Notes under the pieces: generated by a model
Seen by the model: only the letters and a program-made list of their open reading frames with translations
The model's database searches: none
Told to the model about the DNA's origin: nothing
Part shown: positions 25,713 through 33,334 of the stretch, in pieces
Position numbering within the stretch: the first letter of the stretch is position 1
Layout: every line of letters begins with the position of its first letter
Assembly: GCF_004365635.1 (NCBI RefSeq)
Contig: NZ_SOBH01000001.1
Span: forward strand, 1,364,001-1,428,000
DNA length: 64,000 nt
Direction: 5' to 3'
Origin: Litoreibacter halocynthiae
Lineage (GTDB): Bacteria > Pseudomonadota > Alphaproteobacteria > Rhodobacterales > Rhodobacteraceae
Made by a program: the position numbers and the translations under genes

Positions 25713-26237
25713 TTATATGGGTTCAGGTAGGTGTTTCCAAACTTCAGCTTCCGGATCGTGATCAGCACGCGTGCCATCGGTCTTCGCTCTGAGACGTTTC
25801 GCAACCGCTTGCGAACGATGATTGTCGCAATCAATGTAGCTAACCAGTTGATTGAATCCGTGGGTTTGATACGCCCAGCTACGAACTGCCTGCCCAGCTT
25901 CCGTTGCGTATCCTTTGCCCTCTGCTCCTTCAAAAAGATGCCACGCCAATTCAACTTCGGGCCAACTTGAATGCTTAAGTAGCCCGACACGACCTATGGG
26001 CAGGCCCTGTCCACGTTCAACCAACGTAAAGAATCCAAACCCGTGCCATTGCCAGTGACCGATCCCTATTAGAAAGCCAAACCAGGCTTCTTCTTTGCTG
26101 CCCGTTTCTCCCTGAGCCTGCATCCTCGGTGAACTCGTCAAGAAACGGGTAAACTCAGCTAGATCGCTTTGTAGCGGTCCGCGTAGGGTCAGGCGCTCCG
26201 TTTCAAGGACTGGCGCGGACGTCAGAGGTTCAGTCAT
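25713..26237 (-). CDS. GNAT-family N-acetyltransferase (RimJ/RimL type)
   Basis: 174 aa. The start is LETERLTLRGPLQSDLAEFTRFL, typical of Acetyltransf_3. The acetyl-CoA site is not a clean R/Q-x-x-G-x-G/A but is represented by EGAEGKGYATEAGQAVRSWAYQ, followed by LVSYIDCDNHRSQAVAKRL. GC content is visibly lower (about 47-58 percent in sampled lines) than in the GST gene next to it (about 70 percent), which suggests later acquisition. Substrate unknown. No clear operon partner. Confidence 0.85.
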   Translation of the reverse strand: MTEPLTSAPVLETERLTLRGPLQSDLAEFTRFLTSSPRMQAQGETGSKEEAWFGFLIGIGHWQWHGFGFFTLVERGQGLPIGRVGLLKHSSWPEVELAWHLFEGAEGKGYATEAGQAVRSWAYQTHGFNQLVSYIDCDNHRSQAVAKRLRAKTDGTRADHDPEAEVWKHLPEPI

Positions 26238-26363
26238 ATCGGACTCCGTTCGGGCTTATCTTAGGAACCATAACTCGCGATGCTAGATAACACATCACCT
26301 TCGGTCTCAAATTAGATGGCGGTTTTGTCCGCGCAGCCCATTGCTAAATATCTTTACCCCAAA

Positions 26364-26391
26364 CAAAAAATGGCGCCCCAAGGGACGCCAT
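26364..26391 (-). terminator. Rho-independent terminator of acpP
   Basis: Minus strand: ATGGCGTCCC, short loop, GGGGCGCCAT followed by TTTTTTG. One mismatch in the stem. It lies 32 bases after the acpP stop codon, so acpP ends its own transcript and is not read through towards fabF. Confidence 0.85.
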
Positions 26392-26422
26392 CTTTAATCT
26401 CGTCAAAACTGTAAGCTAAAGC

Positions 26423-26656
26423 TTAGGAAGCTTCTTTGATGAATTTCGTTGCGTCGCCGAAAGTCTGGATGGTTTCTGCAGCGTCGTCTGGGATCTCGAT
26501 GCCAAACTCTTCTTCGAACGCCATAACCAGCTCAACGGTGTCGAGGCTGTCTGCGCCCAGATCGTCGATGAACGATGCGTTTTCAACAACTTTGTCTTCT
26601 TCTACACCAAGGTGCTCGACAACGATCTTTTTAACGCGGTCTGCGATATCGCTCAT
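26423..26656 (-). CDS. acpP: Acyl carrier protein
   Basis: 77 aa acidic carrier of fatty acyl chains. The phosphopantetheine site is Ser37 in [16 protein letters not shown] at 26656 follows GAGGAA; the longer in-frame form from 26755 lies in the 5' leader and is not conserved. It has its own promoter and terminator, in line with its high expression, although it lies in the fabD-fabG-acpP order. Confidence 0.97.
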   Translation of the reverse strand: MSDIADRVKKIVVEHLGVEEDKVVENASFIDDLGADSLDTVELVMAFEEEFGIEIPDDAAETIQTFGDATKFIKEAS

Positions 26657-26795
26657 GTTGTATTCCTCGTATTTGCTCGGGGTTTGCCCGATTGGTGGCG
26701 GGCAAGTTACCCTACCCAGTTGGTATTGGCCATTTGGCCTGTTATCTCGCCGCAAATGCGGCTGCCAAAGGTTTCCCCCCAGCTGATCTGCGCCG

Positions 26796-26823
26796 CCTAT
26801 AGCATACCAAATGGGGAACGCAA
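26796..26823 (-). promoter_or_regulatory. Candidate acpP promoter
   Basis: Minus strand -35 TTGCGT (26823-26818) and -10 TATAGG (26801-26796) with a 16-base spacer, in the 218-base gap between fabG and acpP. This would give a leader of about 130 bases before the acpP ATG. Identified by eye only. Confidence 0.4.
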
Positions 26824-26874
26824 ACGCTTATACAACCCTCATTCAGCCAAAGCGAAATCGCTGCATCGCAGCGC

Positions 26875-27612
26875 TTAGATCATCGCCATTCCGCCATTCA
26901 CATGCAGCGTAGTGCCCGTAGTATAGCCCGCTTCAGCGCTGGCAAGATAGAGGGCAGCTGCCGCAATTTCGCCCGCATCGCCCATCCGGCCAGCAGGAAT
27001 TTGCCCAAGGATTCCGGATTTCTGGTCATCCGTCAGCTTCTCGGTCATTGGCGTCGTGATGAACCCCGGCGCGATGCAATTGACGGTGATCCCCCGCGAC
27101 GCGACCTCGTAGGCCAGCGATTTGGACATACCCACCATGCCCGCCTTGGATGCCGCATAGTTGCCCTGCCCCGGATTGCCCGTCGCCCCCACAACCGACG
27201 AGATATTCACGATCCGCCCCCACCGCGCCTTCATCATGCCGCGCAACACGCCTTTGCACAGCTTGAAGGTCGAGGTCAGGTTGACGTCGATCACCGACTG
27301 CCATTCTTCATCCGACATGCGCATGAACAGGTTGTCGCGGGTGATGCCGGCGTTGTTGACCAGAATGTCCACCGCGCCCATGACCTCGACTGCCTGCTTG
27401 GGCAGCGCGTCGACGGCGTCGAAATCGCTCAGGTTGCAGGGCAGCACATGCGCGCGCTCGCCCAGCTCTGACGCCAAGGCCTCCAACGGCTCCACCCGCG
27501 TGCCGGACAGGGCGACCGTTGCCCCTTGCGCGTGCAAGATTTTGGCAATCTCTCCACCAATCCCACCGGACGCACCCGTTACAAGCGCCGATTTTCCTTC
27601 TAGGTTAAACAT
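26875..27612 (-). CDS. fabG: 3-oxoacyl-ACP reductase
   Basis: 245 aa NADPH-dependent SDR that reduces beta-ketoacyl-ACP in the elongation cycle. Cofactor motif TGASGGIGG (residues 12-20), NNAG at 86-89, and catalytic Ser139, Tyr152 and Lys156 (YAASK). The C-terminal GYTTGTTLHVNGGMAMI is typical of FabG. It is downstream of fabD with a lipoprotein gene inserted between them. Confidence 0.96.
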   Translation of the reverse strand: MFNLEGKSALVTGASGGIGGEIAKILHAQGATVALSGTRVEPLEALASELGERAHVLPCNLSDFDAVDALPKQAVEVMGAVDILVNNAGITRDNLFMRMSDEEWQSVIDVNLTSTFKLCKGVLRGMMKARWGRIVNISSVVGATGNPGQGNYAASKAGMVGMSKSLAYEVASRGITVNCIAPGFITTPMTEKLTDDQKSGILGQIPAGRMGDAGEIAAAALYLASAEAGYTTGTTLHVNGGMAMI

Positions 27613-27637
27613 CTTACTGCCCTTTCTTAAAGTAGTC

Positions 27638-28198
27638 TCAGCGCGTAACCACGCCGTATCTGATTAATTCGCCTCGGGTCATGACATGCACCTCGTTGAA
27701 CGACGCGGCCTCCACTGTGAACCAGTAGAACGCGTCAGACCCCAGCATATCCTCGATATAGCCCCGCGTCGGTTCGTGCTGCTTTGATCCCCGCGGATAG
27801 TCCCGCGCCGAGCCGAAGCTTGTTTCCCACTCATGCACACCCACGACAGCGCCCGCAGGCACCGTGCGTTGCACCCCTGCCAGAAACAGGTCCACCCCGC
27901 CGGAAAACACTTCCGAGCTTGGCAGCATCCGCGTCGCCAGCCCCCGTTCGCGCAGGGTGTAGCCCATTTCGGCCACCACCTCATCGTCCAGCGAGCCGTC
28001 AATGCGGCCCAGAACCACCTCACGCAGGCCGGGATTGTCATCTAGCGTTTGCACAAACTGCCGTAGCGCCCGCGTATTGATGACCCCGTCCATGCGCAGG
28101 CTTTGCCCGTCGACCTGCATATTCAGGGTCTGGGACATGTTCTCCACCGTCCCGCAGCCCGCCACGAGGGCGAGCGAGAGCAGACGGGCTTTAAGCAT
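27638..28198 (-). CDS. Predicted lipoprotein with ClpP/crotonase-like (COG3904-type) fold
   Basis: 186 aa. N-terminal lipobox LALVAGC at residues 9-15 predicts a lipid-anchored periplasmic protein. The rest resembles COG3904 periplasmic proteins: VNT-type strand, REVVLGRIDGSLDDEVVAEMGYTLRERGLATRMLPSSEVFSGGVDLFLAGVQRTVPAGAVVGVHEW, where SGG would sit near the catalytic serine of ClpP/SppA-like folds. A complete protease triad cannot be confirmed. It overlaps the end of fabD by 8 bases and precedes fabG by 25, so it is transcribed with fatty acid synthesis genes. Function unknown. Confidence 0.65.
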   Translation of the reverse strand: MLKARLLSLALVAGCGTVENMSQTLNMQVDGQSLRMDGVINTRALRQFVQTLDDNPGLREVVLGRIDGSLDDEVVAEMGYTLRERGLATRMLPSSEVFSGGVDLFLAGVQRTVPAGAVVGVHEWETSFGSARDYPRGSKQHEPTRGYIEDMLGSDAFYWFTVEAASFNEVHVMTRGELIRYGVVTR

Positions 28199-29129
28199 TC
28201 AGCGCTTCCACAGCGGCTTTCACGTCATCCGCCGTGCCGATGGCGCGGGTCGCGATATCGCGGTTGATGCGGCGGATCATGCCGGACAGGGCCTTGCCCG
28301 CGCCGACCTCCCACATCTCGGTCACGCCCTGCGCACCCATATATTCCACGCTTTCGCGCCACCGGACGGAGCCGGTGATCTGCTCGACCAACAGCGTACG
28401 GATGGTTGATGAACTGCTAACCGAGGACGCCAATACGTTCGCTACCAAAAGTACGGAAGGGTCCTCGATATCCACATCGTCCAAGGCTTCGGCCATCGCG
28501 CGCGCTGCGGGTTCCATCAAGGCACAGTGAAACGGCGCGCTGACAGGCAACAGCACCGCACGCTTGGCACCGCGCGCCTTGGCAAGCTCCACCGCACGCT
28601 CCACGGCGCCCTTGTGGCCGGACACCACGACTTGGCTGGGATCATTGTCGTTGGCGGCTTGGCACACTTCATCGCCCGCTGCTTCCTCGGCCACGGCTTG
28701 AACCGTCTCGAAGTCCAAGCCCAACAACGCAGCCATCGCGCCAACACCTACCGGCACGGCCTCCTGCATCGCCAAGCCGCGCGTGCGCAGCAAGCGGGCG
28801 GTGTTTGCCACGGAAATGGACCCTGCCGCCGCGAGTGCCGAGTATTCCCCAAGCGAATGCCCCGCCACGAAAGAAGCCGCGTCAACGCCAACCCCTTCGG
28901 ATTTCAACGCCGCCATCACCGCCAAGGACGTCGCCATCAGCGCGGGTTGGGCGTTTTGGGTCAGGGTCAGCGTGTCCTGCTCCCCTTCCCAGATCAGGGT
29001 AGACAGCTTTTCGCCCAAGGCGTCGTCTACCTCGTCGAACACGGCTTTGGCCTCTGGATAGGCATCGGCCAGATCGCGCCCCATCCCGATGGTCTGGGCC
29101 CCTTGGCCCGGAAATACAAATGCGCGCAT
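28191..29129 (-). CDS. fabD: Malonyl-CoA:ACP transacylase
   Basis: 312 aa. Loads malonyl from CoA onto ACP to start each elongation step. Begins MRAFVFPGQGAQTIGMGRDL; nucleophile Ser92 in GHSLGEYSAL and the partner histidine in LLPVSAPFHCALM. Full length. First gene of the minus-strand fab cluster; it ends 8 bases inside the lipoprotein gene. Confidence 0.96.
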   Translation of the reverse strand: MRAFVFPGQGAQTIGMGRDLADAYPEAKAVFDEVDDALGEKLSTLIWEGEQDTLTLTQNAQPALMATSLAVMAALKSEGVGVDAASFVAGHSLGEYSALAAAGSISVANTARLLRTRGLAMQEAVPVGVGAMAALLGLDFETVQAVAEEAAGDEVCQAANDNDPSQVVVSGHKGAVERAVELAKARGAKRAVLLPVSAPFHCALMEPAARAMAEALDDVDIEDPSVLLVANVLASSVSSSSTIRTLLVEQITGSVRWRESVEYMGAQGVTEMWEVGAGKALSGMIRRINRDIATRAIGTADDVKAAVEALNA

Positions 29130-29193
29130 ATGGCTGCTCCCCTGTTCGTCTGTGGTGTTTTTTAAAGGTCTAGCCGACCGGATGCCCCCTCAC

Positions 29194-29231
29194 AAGCACC
29201 GCGCGGTGCTTCGCGCACAAAACCTGTGCGC
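29194..29231. repeat. Two tandem inverted repeats between fabD and the cupin gene
   Basis: An 18-bp perfect palindrome at 29194-29211 (AAGCACCGC plus complement) is followed one base later by GCGCACA (29213-29219), AAACC and TGTGCGC (29225-29231). The pair sits in a 229-base gap between divergent genes fabD (-) and the cupin (+). There is no T-run on either side, so terminator function is unlikely; a protein-binding or mobile palindromic element is possible. Confidence 0.5.
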
Positions 29232-29358
29232 CGGTTCGCAGTTTCGAGGCCATGTTATAGATGGTCACTCAAAGAAAGCTGCCCTAAGTTTCGGCATCGC
29301 TTTGCACCAACTTTAAGCCGGTCAGGCGCGTCCGACAGCCAACAAGGGAGATTGTAAG

Positions 29359-29733
29359 ATGAAACCGCAAAAACCCGCCCAACACGTGAAACATGCCGAC
29401 TGGAAGTCGGACAAGGACGACTGGAAAGGCGTGGTCGGAGGCGCGCTGATCGATTCCGACGTCACGGTCTTGTTCTACGCCACCGACGAGGTCGGTGTCG
29501 GCCCCAAATGGCATGTGCATCCCTATGACGAGATTTTTGTCATCCGCAAAGGCCGCGCCCGTTTCACCATCGGCGACAAGGTGATCGAGGCCTCCGAAGG
29601 CGACGTTTTGATGGGCCCTGCTGCGGTCCCGCATAAATACGAGAACCTCGGACCGGGCCGTCTGGAAAGCATCGACATTCACCTGAGCCGCGAATGGATA
29701 CAGACCGACCTGGTCGATCCCGACGCGACCTGA
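29359..29733 (+). CDS. Cupin-domain protein
   Basis: 124 aa single-domain cupin. Metal-binding motif 1 reads KWHVHPYDEIFVIRKGRARF (two His, one Glu) and motif 2 GDVLMGPAAVPHKYENLG supplies the last His. The start is preceded by AAGGGAG. Role unknown; small cupins act as isomerases, dioxygenases or ligand sensors. The cytochrome b561-YceI gene follows 93 bases downstream on the same strand. Confidence 0.85.
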   Translation: MKPQKPAQHVKHADWKSDKDDWKGVVGGALIDSDVTVLFYATDEVGVGPKWHVHPYDEIFVIRKGRARFTIGDKVIEASEGDVLMGPAAVPHKYENLGPGRLESIDIHLSREWIQTDLVDPDAT

Positions 29734-29826
29734 ACAACCACCGGTCGCAGCGATGCACAGTTTCGTGCATTCAGCTTCCCGCCCTTCGCGTCTAGTTTGG
29801 CGCTCGACCAGAAACAGGAACATCCC

Positions 29827-31020
29827 ATGCGCGGCAACAGCACGACGACCTACGGGGCCGTCACCAAAAGTTTCCACTGGCTGATCGCCCTGCTGATCAT
29901 CACCATGATCCCGCTGGGCATCTACGCCAATGGCCTGCCCTATGACACCGGCGAGGCGCTGGCGTTCAAGGCGCAGATGTTCTCGATCCACAAGACGCTC
30001 GGCGTGTTCATCTTTTTCACCGCGCTGGCCCGCATCGCGTGGGCCATTTCGCAGTCCAAACCGGCGTTGCTGAACGCCGACAAGCGGCTGGAAGCCATGC
30101 TGGCCGAGCTAGTCCACTGGACGCTCTACGCCGCCTTGGTGCTGGTGCCGCTGACGGGGTGGATTCACCACGCCGCGACCACCGGATTCGCGCCGATCTG
30201 GTGGCCGTTCGGGCAAGGCCTGCCTTTCGTGCCGAAGGACGACAGTTTCGCGCATATCTTTGCCTCCCTGCACATCGTGTTCGAGCGGGTTTTGGCGATC
30301 TCCATCATCCTGCACGTGGCGGGCGCGCTAAAGCACCACTTCATCGACCGCGACATCACCTTGAAACGTATGCTCCCCGGCACCACCGAGCCGGACAGCG
30401 TGCCGGAACAACACCGCTCCGCCCTGCCGATCATCGGCGCGGTGGGTGCATACATGCTGGCCTTGGTGGTTGGCGTCAACCTTGGGCTGTTCGCCGCAAC
30501 CGAGCAGGACAGCGTACCAAGGCTCGCGGCGGTCGAAAGCGGCTGGACCGTGCAGGACGGCACCCTGGCGATCACCGTACGCCAGTTGGGCAGCGATGTG
30601 GAAGGCAGCTTCGCCGACTGGACCGCCGCCATCAATTTCACCGAGGAGCCGGACGCGAACGGCGTCTATGGCGATGTGGAGGTGCAGGTCGCAATCGGCT
30701 CGCTCAGTCTCGGTTCCGTCACCGCGCAAGCCATGGGGCCGGATTTCTTCGACGCGCAGACCCATGACACTGCCGTGTTCAAGGCGGATATTCTGGAAGA
30801 TGGCCTCACCTACACCGCGAACGGCACCCTGACCTTGAAAGGCATGGAGGTGCCGGTGAATCTGCCCTTCTCGCTACAAATCGACGGGGATACCGCCGTG
30901 ATGCAGGGCCAGACGCGGCTGAACCGGACCAGCTTCAACATTGGCGAGACCTATCCCGACGAAAGTTCCGTGGGCTTTGACGTGGCCGTGACGGTCAACC
31001 TGACCGCCACCCGCAACTAG
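29827..31020 (+). CDS. Cytochrome b561 fused to YceI-like domain
   Basis: 397 aa from MRGNSTTTYGAVTKSFHWL. Residues 1-185 form a four-helix cytochrome b561 module with candidate haem ligands His17, His55, His149 and His163 (also His97). A fifth hydrophobic segment (IIGAVGAYMLALVVGVNLGLFAA, about 200-223) leads to a periplasmic YceI-like lipocalin-type domain (about 238-397) with GSFADWTAAINF, DFFDAQTHDTAVFKADIL, GTLTLKGMEVPVNLPF and RTSFNIGE. The ATG follows AGGAA; the upstream in-frame start at 29797 lacks conservation. Its stop overlaps that of otnK on the other strand (CTAG). Probably membrane electron transfer linked to lipid-quinone binding (inferred). Confidence 0.88.
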   Translation: MRGNSTTTYGAVTKSFHWLIALLIITMIPLGIYANGLPYDTGEALAFKAQMFSIHKTLGVFIFFTALARIAWAISQSKPALLNADKRLEAMLAELVHWTLYAALVLVPLTGWIHHAATTGFAPIWWPFGQGLPFVPKDDSFAHIFASLHIVFERVLAISIILHVAGALKHHFIDRDITLKRMLPGTTEPDSVPEQHRSALPIIGAVGAYMLALVVGVNLGLFAATEQDSVPRLAAVESGWTVQDGTLAITVRQLGSDVEGSFADWTAAINFTEEPDANGVYGDVEVQVAIGSLSLGSVTAQAMGPDFFDAQTHDTAVFKADILEDGLTYTANGTLTLKGMEVPVNLPFSLQIDGDTAVMQGQTRLNRTSFNIGETYPDESSVGFDVAVTVNLTATRN

Positions 31021-32273
31021 AGTTTTGCCAGCGCGTCGGCAAAAAAGCTTTCCGCGCCGAAGTTGCCTGATTTGAGGGTCACGGCAATGTCGTGCCCGTC
31101 GCTTGTGGCAAAGCACCACGGCACGCCGGGCGCGATCTCCGCGCCGATGGTCAGTTGCGTCACGCCAAGCGCCTTGGTCACAGCACCAGAGGTCTCGCCC
31201 CCCGCCACCACAAAACGCCGCACGCCCAGATCGCGGGCCTTCACGGCGAGCGCGGCCAAGGCTTCCTCGACCACGTTTCCCGCCTTGGCGACGCCCAGCT
31301 TGTCCTGCGCGGTCTTGACCGACGCGGGCTCAGCCGTGGCGTAGATGATCTTGGCGCTGTCCAACGGTTGCTTTTCCAGCCAAGCCAGCGCCGCGCCCGC
31401 GCCGTTCTGCGCCAGATCCAGCGGGTCCAGACGGAAGCCTTCCGCCTGTTCCAGATACGCCGCGACCTGCGCTCGGGTCATGGCAGAGCAACTGCCCGAC
31501 AACACGATTGCGCCCTGAGCCAATTGAGGCGCTTGCATCCTTGGCGCGTCGGCTTTGAGCGTTCCGTCTTTCAAATACAACTCCGGCAACGCCATCGCCA
31601 CGGCGCTGCCGCCGGTCAAAAGCACCATGTCGCGGCAGGCCTCCGAGATGACGCGCAGGTCGCTATCTGACACCGCATCCACGACCACATGCGCCACGCC
31701 CTCGGCTCGCAACTCCGCCAAGCGGTCACGCAGGGCATCCGCCCCCTTCTCGACCACCAAGCGGTTCGCCAGCCCAACCGGGCGCGTCACCTGCGGCTCC
31801 AGCAGGCGCATCAGGTTGCTGTCGCGCATCGGCGTCAGCGGGTGGTCTTTCATGGGGCTTTCCGCCAAGGGCTGCTCGCCCACAAACAGGTTGCCCATGA
31901 AGATCGAGCGTCCATTTTCGGGAAATGCGGGGCAGTAGATCGTCTGCTCCGCGCCCAGCTTATCCATCAATGCCTCCGCCACGGGGCCGATGTTACCGTC
32001 CGCCGTGCTGTCAAAGGTTGAGCAATACTTCCAAAAGAAGCGTTCAGCGCCCGCAGCCTTCAGCCAGTCTAGCGCCCGCAGGCATTCGGCCACGGCATCG
32101 GGCGCAGGCTCCGTGCGGCACTTGAGGGCGATCACCTCGAAGGCGGCGGTGTCGGTCGGCGGCGCGTCAGGCACGCCCATATGCAGGTTCACCTTCACGC
32201 CGGATCGTGCCAGCAACCCCGCCAGATCGGTCGCCCCCGTGAAGTCATCCGCGATGCAGCCGAGAACGGTCAT
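31017..32273 (-). CDS. otnK: 3-oxo-tetronate kinase (four-carbon acid sugar kinase)
   Basis: 418 aa. N-terminal sugar-binding domain begins MTVLGCIADDFTGATDLAGLLARSG, the signature of OtnK/DUF1537 kinases; the C-terminal nucleotide-binding domain has IVLSGSCSAMTRAQ and VAGGETSGAVTKALGV. It phosphorylates 3-oxo-tetronate formed by the neighbour ltnD, in catabolism of L-threonate and related acids. The ATG at 32273 overlaps the ltnD stop (ATGA). The aldolase and isomerase genes that usually complete the pathway are not adjacent. Confidence 0.92.
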   Translation of the reverse strand: MTVLGCIADDFTGATDLAGLLARSGVKVNLHMGVPDAPPTDTAAFEVIALKCRTEPAPDAVAECLRALDWLKAAGAERFFWKYCSTFDSTADGNIGPVAEALMDKLGAEQTIYCPAFPENGRSIFMGNLFVGEQPLAESPMKDHPLTPMRDSNLMRLLEPQVTRPVGLANRLVVEKGADALRDRLAELRAEGVAHVVVDAVSDSDLRVISEACRDMVLLTGGSAVAMALPELYLKDGTLKADAPRMQAPQLAQGAIVLSGSCSAMTRAQVAAYLEQAEGFRLDPLDLAQNGAGAALAWLEKQPLDSAKIIYATAEPASVKTAQDKLGVAKAGNVVEEALAALAVKARDLGVRRFVVAGGETSGAVTKALGVTQLTIGAEIAPGVPWCFATSDGHDIAVTLKSGNFGAESFFADALAKL

Positions 32274-33169
32274 GACATGCCCGGCAGTTTGATGCCGCCC
32301 TTTGTGGCCAACAGTTTTGCCACCGCCGCGTCGTCCTCGCGGCCCATGCCCGCGGCGGAGGCCTCCTTGAACAGCGCCAGCGCGGTTTGCGACAAAGGCA
32401 CCGGATGATCCGCCGCCTCGCCCGTCACGATGCCCAAATCCTTGACGAAGATGTCTACAGCCGAATGCGGTGTGTAGTCGCCCGCCACGATATGCGCGCC
32501 GCGATTGCCGAACATCCACGAGTTGCCGGCACATTCCTGAATGACCTCGTGCAACATCCCCAGATCAAGCCCGATCTTCGCCCCCAAAGTCAGCGCCTCG
32601 GCGGCGGCGGCGATGTGGACGCCGGCCAAGAGCTGGTTGATCATCTTGACCTGCGAGCCTTTGCCTGCCGCGTCGCCCAAGCGGTAAACCTTGGTCGCAA
32701 TCGCGTCCAAACAGGCCTGCGCCTTGTCAAACGCTTCCGCACGGCCCGACGCCATGATCGTCATCTCGCCGTTCAACGCCTTGGCCGAGCCGCCGGAGAC
32801 TGGACCGTCGATAGCCAACATACCAGCCGCTTCCACTCGCGCCGCCAGATCGACCGCTCGCGATGGCTCCATCGTCACACAGGTCACAAAAACGGTGCCA
32901 TCCTGCGCCGCCGCAACTGCGCCGCCTGACCCGAACAGAACGTCCTCGGCTTGCGTTCCATTCACGACGAAGATGAAAACCACATCCGCCCCTGCGCAGG
33001 CCGCGCTCGCTGAGGTAAAGCTAGTGCCACCCTCGGCGGTGAATTTATCCAACACGTTGGCGCGGATATCTACGCCTCGCGTGGCAATGCCAGCGCGCAG
33101 CAGCGATACCGCAGCACCCCACCCCATCGAGCCGAGCCCAATGACCGCAGCAGTCATTTGATCTGTCAT
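32270..33169 (-). CDS. ltnD: L-threonate dehydrogenase, beta-hydroxyacid dehydrogenase family
   Basis: 299 aa NAD-dependent enzyme oxidising L-threonate to 2-oxo-tetronate. Rossmann motif VIGLGSMGWGAAVSLLRAG near residue 9, substrate motif DGPVSGGSAKALNGEMTIMASG near 125-145, catalytic Lys in GKGSQVKMINQLL. Pairing with otnK by a 4-base overlap separates it from general 3-hydroxyisobutyrate dehydrogenases. A possible operator-promoter region lies 20-50 bases upstream. Confidence 0.9.
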   Translation of the reverse strand: MTDQMTAAVIGLGSMGWGAAVSLLRAGIATRGVDIRANVLDKFTAEGGTSFTSASAACAGADVVFIFVVNGTQAEDVLFGSGGAVAAAQDGTVFVTCVTMEPSRAVDLAARVEAAGMLAIDGPVSGGSAKALNGEMTIMASGRAEAFDKAQACLDAIATKVYRLGDAAGKGSQVKMINQLLAGVHIAAAAEALTLGAKIGLDLGMLHEVIQECAGNSWMFGNRGAHIVAGDYTPHSAVDIFVKDLGIVTGEAADHPVPLSQTALALFKEASAAGMGREDDAAVAKLLATKGGIKLPGMS

Positions 33170-33188
33170 CAGGCCCTCCCAAGCGCAA

Positions 33189-33219
33189 ATTTCAAGATTT
33201 TATTATAATTTCAAAATTT
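33189..33219 (-). promoter_or_regulatory. Direct repeats flanking the ltnD -10 box
   Basis: ATTTCAAGATTT (33189-33200) and ATTTCAAAATTT (33208-33219) are near-identical 12-mers 19 bases apart, in an AT-rich patch unlike its surroundings. On the minus strand a perfect TATAAT (33207-33202) lies between them with no good -35. This fits a regulated promoter with an operator pair, perhaps for a GntR or DeoR-type regulator encoded elsewhere. Confidence 0.4.
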
Positions 33220-33279
33220 GTGCCGTTTTCCGAGAATACTGTCAATCGCCGTTCGGCCTGCAATGGCCTCAAAACGCAA

Positions 33280-33316
33280 AAAGCCCCGCCCGGCACTTCA
33301 CGCCGGACGGGGCTTT
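33280..33316 (-). terminator. Rho-independent terminator after yceI
   Basis: 15-base arms with one mismatch (AAAGCCCCG-x-CCGGC type) enclose a seven-base loop, and the minus strand continues TTTTTGCGTTTT. It lies 19 bases after the yceI stop and separates it from ltnD. Confidence 0.9.
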
Positions 33317-33334
33317 AACGGTTGAGTAACCGGA

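Noticed and set aside
32274-32534. N-terminal extension of otnK to 32534
   Set aside because: Runs antiparallel frame inside ltnD; the conserved kinase start MTVLGCIADDFTG at 32273 has an ATGA overlap.
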